Notes under the pieces: model-generated
The model's input: only the letters and a program-made list of their open reading frames with translations
What the model was told of the DNA's origin: nothing
Database searches by the model: none
Source: an uncultured Hyphomicrobiales bacterium
GTDB taxonomy: Bacteria; Pseudomonadota; Alphaproteobacteria; Rhizobiales; Rhizobiaceae
NCBI GenBank assembly: GCA_943908365.1
Contig: CALTTH010000125.1
Location: 1 to 10,780, forward strand
DNA: 10,780 bases
Reading direction: 5' to 3'
In this document: positions 6,336-10,780 of the stretch, in pieces
Position numbering within the stretch: the stretch's first letter is position 1
Layout of the letters: the number at the start of each line of letters is the position of its first letter
Program-made: the position numbers and the translations under genes

Positions 6336-7166
6336 ATGCGAAGTTCAGTCGAGATATTCAATATCCGTACCCGTGAAAATCGGATCGTCTGGCAGACGGA
6401 GAAGCTTTTCGAAGCGCCGAACTGGTCTCCAGATGGGCAATATCTGCTACTCAATAGCGATGGCGTGCTCTACCGCCTGTCTCTTGCTGGAGACATCTCG
6501 GTCGATAAGGTGGACACCGGCTTCGCGGTTCAGTGCAACAACGACCACGGCATCTCGCCCGACGGTTCTCTCTATGCCATTTCCGACAAGGTCGAGTTCG
6601 GCAAGAGCGCGATCTATCTGCTTCCATCCATCGGCGGCACGCCGAAACTGATGACGCGGAACCTGCCGTCCTACTGGCATGGTTGGGCGCCGGACGGCAA
6701 AGGCTTCGCCTATTGCGGGATCAGGGACCAGGTTTTCGATATCTATGCCATGGACATCGAGACCGGCACCGAAACACGCCTGACCCATGGCGAGGGGCGA
6801 AATGACGGTCCGGATTATTCGCCCGATGGCCAGTGGATCTACTTCAACTCCAGCCGCACAGGACAGATGCAGATCTGGCGGGTGCGACCGGATGGATCGG
6901 GCGTTGAGCGGATCACCGATAGCCCCTATGGCGACTGGTTTCCGCATCCATCTCCCAAGGGAGACAAGGTCGTTTTCATTTCCTATGACGGCGACGTCTT
7001 CGACCACCCGCGTGATCTCGATGTTCGCGTGCGGCTGATGGACCCGGATGGTGGCAACGTCGAAACGCTCTTCGATCTCTTTGGCGGGCAGGGAACGATG
7101 AACTCGCCCAACTGGTCACCGGACGGTGATGAGTTCGCCTATGTGCGATATTTTCCGGTTGGATAG
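6336..7166 (+). CDS. TolB-like WD40/PD40 beta-propeller protein, cytosolic
   Basis: A 276-residue protein made of six PD40-type blades, each with a variant of the WSPDG motif: NWSPDGQYLLLNS (29-), GISPDGSLYAIS (72-), GWAPDGKGFAYCG (116-), DYSPDGQWIYFNSS (160-), HPSPKGDKVVFIS (204-) and NWSPDGDEFAYVRYF (259-). That count fits a six-bladed propeller like the TolB C-terminal domain. It lacks the TolB N-terminal domain and any signal peptide (it begins MRSSVEIFNIRTRENRIVW), so it is probably cytoplasmic and is not the Tol-Pal component. No enzymatic motif is visible; binding or scaffolding is the usual role of such propellers. The start has a strong GGGAGG (6326-6331) four bases upstream. It lies 38 bases behind nadE on the same strand with no terminator seen between, suggesting cotranscription, but a functional link to NAD synthesis is not evident. 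Confidence 0.85.
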   Translation: MRSSVEIFNIRTRENRIVWQTEKLFEAPNWSPDGQYLLLNSDGVLYRLSLAGDISVDKVDTGFAVQCNNDHGISPDGSLYAISDKVEFGKSAIYLLPSIGGTPKLMTRNLPSYWHGWAPDGKGFAYCGIRDQVFDIYAMDIETGTETRLTHGEGRNDGPDYSPDGQWIYFNSSRTGQMQIWRVRPDGSGVERITDSPYGDWFPHPSPKGDKVVFISYDGDVFDHPRDLDVRVRLMDPDGGNVETLFDLFGGQGTMNSPNWSPDGDEFAYVRYFPVG

Positions 7167-7177
7167 ACGTAGCGCGC

Positions 7178-7206
7178 TTGCCTTCCGATCTGCAATTGCC
7201 CATACG
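7178..7206 (+). promoter_or_regulatory. Candidate sigma70 promoter for the riboswitch-bluB transcript
   Basis: TTGCCT (7178-7183) and CATACG (7201-7206) are separated by exactly 17 bases. The predicted start of transcription, near 7213, falls at the 5' edge of the cobalamin riboswitch. The position supports the call; the -10 match is modest. Confidence 0.4.
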
Positions 7207-7213
7207 CAACGTC

Positions 7214-7368
7214 GTTAGGTGCCTGCTTTCGGCAGGAGAATCGGGAATGCGGTGCAAGACCGCAACGTGCCCAACGCTGTAAGGCGGATGCCTGTTGCCA
7301 TAGGTCACTGAGCAATCGGGAAGGCGGCAACCGGCAAACGAAGCCAAGTCAGAAGACCGGCCTGACAC
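7214..7368 (+). ncRNA. Cobalamin (AdoCbl/B12) riboswitch upstream of bluB
   Basis: Conserved cobalamin-aptamer blocks occur in the canonical order: TTAGGTGCC (7216-7223) opening the closing stem; a hairpin CCTGC/GCAGG (7222-7236); AATCGGGAATGCGGTGCAA (7239-7256), matching the GGGAA...GGTG-AA core; TGCCCAACGCTGTAA (7268-7282), equivalent to the CCCGCAACTGTAA segment; GGTCACTG (7303-7310); GGGAAGG (7318-7324); and the B12 box AAGCCAAGTCAGAAGACC (7341-7358) closing with GGCCT. Cobalamin binding normally lowers expression of the downstream gene, here bluB of the B12 pathway. No T-tracted hairpin follows, so control is more likely translational than by Rho-independent termination. About 100 bases separate the aptamer from the bluB ATG, including the perfect palindrome GTCCGCGCGGAC (7378-7389). 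The gene-free stretch 7167-7469 holds only this element and its promoter. Confidence 0.9.
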
Positions 7369-7469
7369 GATAGACCAGTCCGCGCGGACGGCGGCAGGTT
7401 GTGAGGAAGAGCGTTTGTGCCTATCTGACAGGCGCGCACGTGGTCTTTCTGCATTGTTGGGGATTGACG

Positions 7470-8156
7470 ATGCGACCTGATGATACTGCACATGGCCCGG
7501 CGCCGGCCTATGAATTTGCCAAGGACGAAAAGGATGCGGTCTACCGTGCTATCAAGACCCGCCGCGATGTCCGCAATGAGTTCCTGCCGGACCCGCTCTC
7601 GGATGAACTGATCAACAAGCTGCTTTCCGCAGCGCACGCCGCTCCGTCGGTGGGCTTCATGCAGCCATGGAATTTCACCCTCGTCCACGATGCAGGCATC
7701 AAAAATGCCGTGTGGCAGGCTTTCAGCCGCGCCAATGAGGAAGCGGCCCTGATGTTTCCCGACGATAAGCAGTCGCTCTACCGAAGCCTCAAGCTGGAGG
7801 GCATCGTGAAGGCGCCGCTCTCCATCTGCGTTACCTGCGATCCAATGAGAGGCGGCGATGTCGTGCTGGGTCGAACGCACAATCCGAGCATGGACGTCTA
7901 CTCCACCGTCTGCGCCGTGCAGAACCTCTGGCTGGCGGCACGCGCCGAAGGCGTCGGCGTCGGTTGGGTCAGCATCTTCCATGACGACGATATTCGAAAG
8001 ATACTGGCCATCCCTGAGCATATCGAAATCGTCGCGTGGCTCTGCGTCGGCTATGTCTCGGAACTCTATGCCGAGCCGGAGTTAGCGGTGAAGGGCTGGC
8101 GTCAACGTTTGCCGCTGGACGAACTGATTTTCAAAGACCGGTGGGGCGCCAAATAA
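7470..8156 (+). CDS. bluB: 5,6-dimethylbenzimidazole synthase (flavin destructase)
   Basis: A 228-residue cytosolic nitroreductase-fold protein; Sinorhizobium BluB is 227. BluB uses oxygen to fragment reduced FMN into 5,6-dimethylbenzimidazole, the lower axial ligand of vitamin B12. Recognition is from IKTRRDVRNEFLPDPLSDE (28-46), AAHAAPSVGFMQPWNFTLV (54-72), GRTHNPSMDVYSTVCAVQNL (134-153) and ARAEGVGVGWVSIFHDDDI (157-175). Asp33 and Ser168 fall, with a one-residue offset, on the Asp32 and Ser167 described as important in S. meliloti BluB, so the enzyme looks active. The ATG at 7470 has GGGGA (7459-7463) six bases upstream; a GTG at 7401 would add 23 residues absent from the family's usual length. 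A cobalamin riboswitch in the leader fits a B12 biosynthesis gene. No other cobalamin gene lies in the window; the exporters downstream are probably unrelated. Confidence 0.95.
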   Translation: MRPDDTAHGPAPAYEFAKDEKDAVYRAIKTRRDVRNEFLPDPLSDELINKLLSAAHAAPSVGFMQPWNFTLVHDAGIKNAVWQAFSRANEEAALMFPDDKQSLYRSLKLEGIVKAPLSICVTCDPMRGGDVVLGRTHNPSMDVYSTVCAVQNLWLAARAEGVGVGWVSIFHDDDIRKILAIPEHIEIVAWLCVGYVSELYAEPELAVKGWRQRLPLDELIFKDRWGAK

Positions 8157-8260
8157 CGAAGAGCCGAATTGTTGGCAGGCGTATTACGACCCAAAAATCC
8201 ACTTGCCAGTCCTCATGGCCGGTGGCTTACTTCACTCTCATTTCGAGAGGGGATCATATT

Positions 8261-8896
8261 ATGCCGATTGAAAACTGGCTGGCCTTCGTTGCCGCATCCG
8301 CCATCATGCTCGCCATTCCAGGACCAACGATCTTGCTGGTCATTTCTTACGCGCTTGGTCACGGGCGCAAGGCAAGTAGCGCCACCGTTGCCGGTGTAGC
8401 GCTTGGCGACTTTACCGCCATGACGGCGTCTATGCTTGGTCTTGGTGCACTGCTCGCGACCTCCGCCGCTCTCTTCACTGTCTTGAAGTGGGTGGGCGCT
8501 GCCTATCTGATCTATCTCGGTGTCAAGCTCTGGCGCGCGCCTGTCGGCACGTCGGCTGAAGGCGAGGGGGACGTGACGGGTCGTGAGCGCCCACTGAAGA
8601 TCTTCCTCCACACCTACATCGTCACGGCGCTGAACCCGAAGAGCATCATCTTCTTCGTCGCCTTCCTGCCGCAGTTCCTGGTGCCGACCCTGCCGTTCTG
8701 GCCGCAGGTGCTTATTTTCGAAGTTACTTTTCTAGTGCTTGCGACTTGCAACGCCGCTCTTTATGGGTTGCTGGCAAGTGCGGCCCGCAACACCATTCGC
8801 AAGCCCTCCGTCCAGCGCGTCGTCAATCGTACCGGTGGCGGGTTATTGATTGGTGCCGGACTGCTCGCGGCGGGCTGGAAGAAAGCCGTCGCCTAA
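8261..8896 (+). CDS. LysE/RhtB family amino acid exporter
   Basis: A 211-residue inner-membrane protein of the LysE superfamily, usually about 205-210 residues with six hydrophobic segments. Visible segments: about 6-30 with the family motif IPGPTILLVISYALGHGRK (19-37), 40-70, 73-91 (WVGAAYLIYLGVKLWR), 115-141 with NPKSIIFFVAFLPQF (125-139), 146-172, and 192-206 (GGGLLIGAGLLAAG). The family exports amino acids or derivatives such as lysine, threonine, homoserine lactone or cysteine by proton exchange; the substrate here cannot be read from sequence. The ATG at 8261 is preceded by AGAGGGGA (8246-8253) with seven bases of spacing; the open frame farther upstream overlaps bluB in another frame and is not used. 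It begins 104 bases after bluB and ends 42 bases before eamA, so the two exporters are probably cotranscribed. No clear promoter was found in 8157-8260. Confidence 0.9.
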   Translation: MPIENWLAFVAASAIMLAIPGPTILLVISYALGHGRKASSATVAGVALGDFTAMTASMLGLGALLATSAALFTVLKWVGAAYLIYLGVKLWRAPVGTSAEGEGDVTGRERPLKIFLHTYIVTALNPKSIIFFVAFLPQFLVPTLPFWPQVLIFEVTFLVLATCNAALYGLLASAARNTIRKPSVQRVVNRTGGGLLIGAGLLAAGWKKAVA

Positions 8897-8938
8897 ACCG
8901 TCGCCATTCCGTGCGGCGCCGAGTTCTGGAATATATCA

Positions 8939-9826
8939 ATGTCAGTGCCGCACATCCTTCTTGCCTTGGTCACCGTCTTCCTCTGGGGCTTCAACTTCGT
9001 GGTGATCAAGGTCGGCGTCATGGATATGCCGCCGCTCTTTCTCACAGCTTTGCGTTACCTCTTCGCGGCCGTGCCGCTGATCTTCTTTCTGCCGCGTCCA
9101 AAGGTTCCGTGGAAGCACATGGTCGTCTACGGCATGGTCATGGGCTGCGCGCAATTTGGCCTGCTTTACACAGCGATTAAATGGGGCCTGCCTGCAGGGC
9201 TTGCCTCTCTAGTCATGCAGTCGCAGGCGTTCTTCACCATGGCGCTGGCCGTGACGATGCTTGGTGAAATTCCGCTGAAGTCTCATATCGCCGGTGCCGC
9301 CGTTGCCTTTTCCGGCCTCGCAGTGATCGGCCTTGAGCGTCTTGAACTGACCGCACTTGTGCCTCTCCTCATGTGCGTTGGTGCCGCTTTTAGCTGGGCC
9401 ATCGGCAATATCGTCAATCGCAAGGTCGGACGGGTCAACGCGATCTCCTTTGTTGCCTGGACAAGTCTCGCACCGGTTCTGCCGCTGATCGCGCTTTCGC
9501 TGCTGCTCGAAGGCCCGCAGGCGATTGGCGAAGGTTTGGCAAATGCCAACATGATGACGGTGGCCTTGGTTGCCTATATGGCCTATGGCGCGACGATTGT
9601 CGGGGCAGGGATCTGGAGCTTTCTTCTGCTGCGTTATCCGGCAGGCACCGTCGCGCCCTTTTCTCTGCTGGTGCCGATCGTCGGCTTCCTCGGCGCCTAC
9701 TTCGCCTTTGCCGAGCACATCACCACGCTGGAAATTGTCGGTAGTGCGCTTGTCGTTGCCGGGCTGGCACTGAATGTGTTTGGCCGCCGGCTGTCTTTCG
9801 GTCGTGCGCCGTCCGGCAATGCGTGA
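8939..9826 (+). CDS. eamA: EamA-type DMT exporter (probable O-acetylserine/cysteine exporter)
   Basis: A 295-residue inner-membrane drug/metabolite transporter with about ten helices in two tandem EamA domains (roughly 4-131 and 139-281). It resembles E. coli EamA (YdeD, about 299 residues) along its length: WGFNFVVIKVGVMDMPPLFL (16-35), LPAGLASLVMQSQAFFT (84-100), AAFSWAIGNIVNRK (149-162), ATIVGAGIWSFLLLRYPAG (218-236) and VAPFSLLVPIVGF (238-250). E. coli EamA exports cysteine and O-acetylserine; the same substrates are inferred here, not shown. The ATG at 8939 has only a weak upstream CTGGA, eight bases away, so translation may depend partly on the LysE-family gene 42 bases upstream. A strong terminator follows at 9902-9926. 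E. coli also has a LysE-family cysteine exporter, EamB, which makes the adjacent pair here suggestive. Confidence 0.87.
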   Translation: MSVPHILLALVTVFLWGFNFVVIKVGVMDMPPLFLTALRYLFAAVPLIFFLPRPKVPWKHMVVYGMVMGCAQFGLLYTAIKWGLPAGLASLVMQSQAFFTMALAVTMLGEIPLKSHIAGAAVAFSGLAVIGLERLELTALVPLLMCVGAAFSWAIGNIVNRKVGRVNAISFVAWTSLAPVLPLIALSLLLEGPQAIGEGLANANMMTVALVAYMAYGATIVGAGIWSFLLLRYPAGTVAPFSLLVPIVGFLGAYFAFAEHITTLEIVGSALVVAGLALNVFGRRLSFGRAPSGNA

Positions 9827-9901
9827 GAGCGATCTGCAATTCCCTGTGCATTGTTGCGATGCGGCGGGGCATTTGTGGAAAACTTTGGTAAAGAGAGTGT
9901 T

Positions 9902-9926
9902 CGCCGCGCGGTGACGCGGCGCTTTT
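9902..9926 (+). terminator. Rho-independent terminator after eamA, close to the next start codon
   Basis: CGCCGCG (9902-9908) and CGCGGCG (9915-9921) form a seven-pair all-GC stem with a six-base loop, followed by CTTTTAA. It lies 75 bases after the eamA stop and only 28 bases before the GTG of the ATPase gene, so it ends the exporter transcript or acts as an attenuator in the ATPase leader. Confidence 0.75.
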
Positions 9927-9954
9927 AATCATTGCAGTGCAGGGACGGGTCAAC

Positions 9955-10780
9955 GTGCAGGTCGGTATCGACATGGGAACGCTTTCGGGCGGGCAGAGTG
10001 CCAAGCTCGATATTGAGGAACTGCTCGCCACGCGTTTGCTGGTTCAGGGCAATTCCGGCTCCGGAAAGTCGCATCTGCTGCGCAGACTGCTGGAGCAATC
10101 GGCCCCCTGGGTGCAACAGGTCATCATCGATCCCGAAGGTGATTTCGTCACGCTGGCCGACAAGTTCGGCCACGTGGTGGTGGATGGGGAGCGCACCGAA
10201 GCCGAACTTGCAGGCATTGCCAATCGCATTCGCCAGCACCGTGTCTCCTGCGTGCTCACGCTGGAGGGGCTCGATATCGAGCAGCAGATGCGCGCCGCCG
10301 CCGCCTTCCTCAATGGCATGTTCGATGCCGACCGCGAATATTGGTATCCTGTTCTGGTCGTCGTGGATGAGGCGCAGATGTTCGCGCCCTCCGTCGGCGG
10401 AGAAGTCACAGAGGATGCGCGCAAGGCTTCGCTCGGCGCAATGACCAACCTTATGTGTCGTGGGCGTAAACGCGGGCTGGCTGGTGTAATCGCCACGCAG
10501 CGATTGGCAAAACTTGCCAAGAACGTTGCGGCGGAAGCCTCCAACTTCCTCATGGGCCGCACCTTTCTCGATATCGACATGGCGCGCGCCGCCGATCTTC
10601 TCGGCATGGATCGCCGCCAGGCGGAAATGTTCCGCGATCTTCAGCGCGGCAATTTCGTTGCCCTTGGTCCTGCTCTGTCGCGGCGTCCGCTGCCGATCGT
10701 TATCGGCCCGGTGGAGACCTCGGCGCGCTCCTCATCGCCGAAACTCATGCCGCTGCCGGACGCGCCGCAGGACGTGGAGG
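9955..10780 (+). CDS. HerA-like/DUF87 P-loop ATPase (3' end outside window)
   Basis: An open frame from GTG 9955 has no stop before the right edge and gives 275 residues of a longer protein. It carries Walker A GNSGSGKSH (32-40), IIDPEGDF (57-64, the usual HerA/DUF87 strand after the P-loop), Walker B LVVVDEAQMFAPS (134-146), and GRKRGLAGVIATQRLAKL (170-187), the R-G-x-G...TQR segment of HerA/FtsK/VirB4-type ATPases. It is probably a cytosolic hexameric motor or helicase-like ATPase. No nuclease partner NurA is visible, so DNA-end resection is not implied. Start choice is uncertain: GTG 9955 has ACGGG five bases and AGGGA nine bases upstream; ATG 9973 and GTG 9937 are in frame. Its promoter is unclear because a terminator lies directly upstream. 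From about residue 246 the sequence turns into a Ser/Pro-rich linker, so another region probably follows beyond the window. Confidence 0.85.
   Translation, partial: MQVGIDMGTLSGGQSAKLDIEELLATRLLVQGNSGSGKSHLLRRLLEQSAPWVQQVIIDPEGDFVTLADKFGHVVVDGERTEAELAGIANRIRQHRVSCVLTLEGLDIEQQMRAAAAFLNGMFDADREYWYPVLVVVDEAQMFAPSVGGEVTEDARKASLGAMTNLMCRGRKRGLAGVIATQRLAKLAKNVAAEASNFLMGRTFLDIDMARAADLLGMDRRQAEMFRDLQRGNFVALGPALSRRPLPIVIGPVETSARSSSPKLMPLPDAPQDVE

Noticed and set aside
8157..8260. Possible second regulatory RNA or terminator between bluB and the LysE-family gene
   Set aside because: Only a loose TTGGCA/TTGCCA inverted match with a long loop was found, no T-tract and no riboswitch signature.
7186..9841. 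Exact 12-base repeat CGATCTGCAATT at 7186-7197 and 9830-9841, each shortly after a stop codon
   Set aside because: A few exact 12-base matches are expected by chance in a window of this size, and the similarity does not extend into the flanks.
9932..10444. A 170-codon plus-strand frame overlapping the ATPase gene
   Set aside because: The +1-shifted frame starting at 9955 encodes Walker A, Walker B and other ATPase motifs without a stop to the window edge; the other frame is its Ser/Arg-rich shadow.
1..10780. Mobile element, prophage, CRISPR array or defence island
   Set aside because: No transposase, integrase, terminal inverted repeats, spaced repeat array or tRNA-associated junction was seen; gene content is mostly housekeeping and transport.

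Overview
The window looks like chromosomal DNA from an alphaproteobacterium of the Rhizobiales, most likely the Agrobacterium/Rhizobium group. The pointers are moderately high GC with strong third-position GC bias, close fit of the proteins to rhizobial families (DUF1003 protein, BluB, 559-residue glutamine-dependent NAD synthase), GGAG-type ribosome binding sites and the gene mix. This placement rests on pattern recognition, not a database search. No insertion sequence, phage, CRISPR array, tRNA or rRNA is visible, and base composition is even, so this reads as core chromosome rather than an island.

Layout. Bases 1-149 hold the tail of a rightward gene whose last residues resemble an outer-membrane beta-barrel end. 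It converges on a leftward block: soluble transhydrogenase sthA (156-1574), a two-helix DUF1003 membrane protein (1811-2356) with its own terminator, and a large LTA-synthase-family membrane phosphotransferase (2439-4373). A 244-base divergent intergenic region (4374-4617) separates this block from rightward genes: nadE (4618-6297) with a cytosolic TolB-like propeller 38 bases behind it (6336-7166); a cobalamin riboswitch (about 7214-7368) and bluB (7470-8156); then two amino-acid-type exporters, a LysE-family protein (8261-8896) and an EamA orthologue (8939-9826), closed by a strong terminator (9902-9926). The last gene, a HerA-like/DUF87 ATPase (9955 onward), runs off the right edge.

How the genes relate. 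sthA and nadE both serve the NAD(P) pool: nadE makes NAD from deamido-NAD using glutamine, and SthA moves reducing equivalents between NADPH and NAD. bluB makes the lower ligand of vitamin B12 from reduced FMN, and the riboswitch ahead of it explains how it would be shut off when cobalamin is plentiful. The LTA-synthase-like enzyme probably moves phosphoglycerol from phosphatidylglycerol onto a periplasmic glycan.

Most notable observation. The divergent region between the phosphotransferase gene and nadE carries three tandem 11-base units (4413-4445) that closely match a PhoB-binding Pho box, followed in the same 11-base register by two more related units up to 4467. The array lies just upstream of a gene whose predicted product spends phospholipid headgroups, which suggests phosphate-responsive control. 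This is predicted, not demonstrated.
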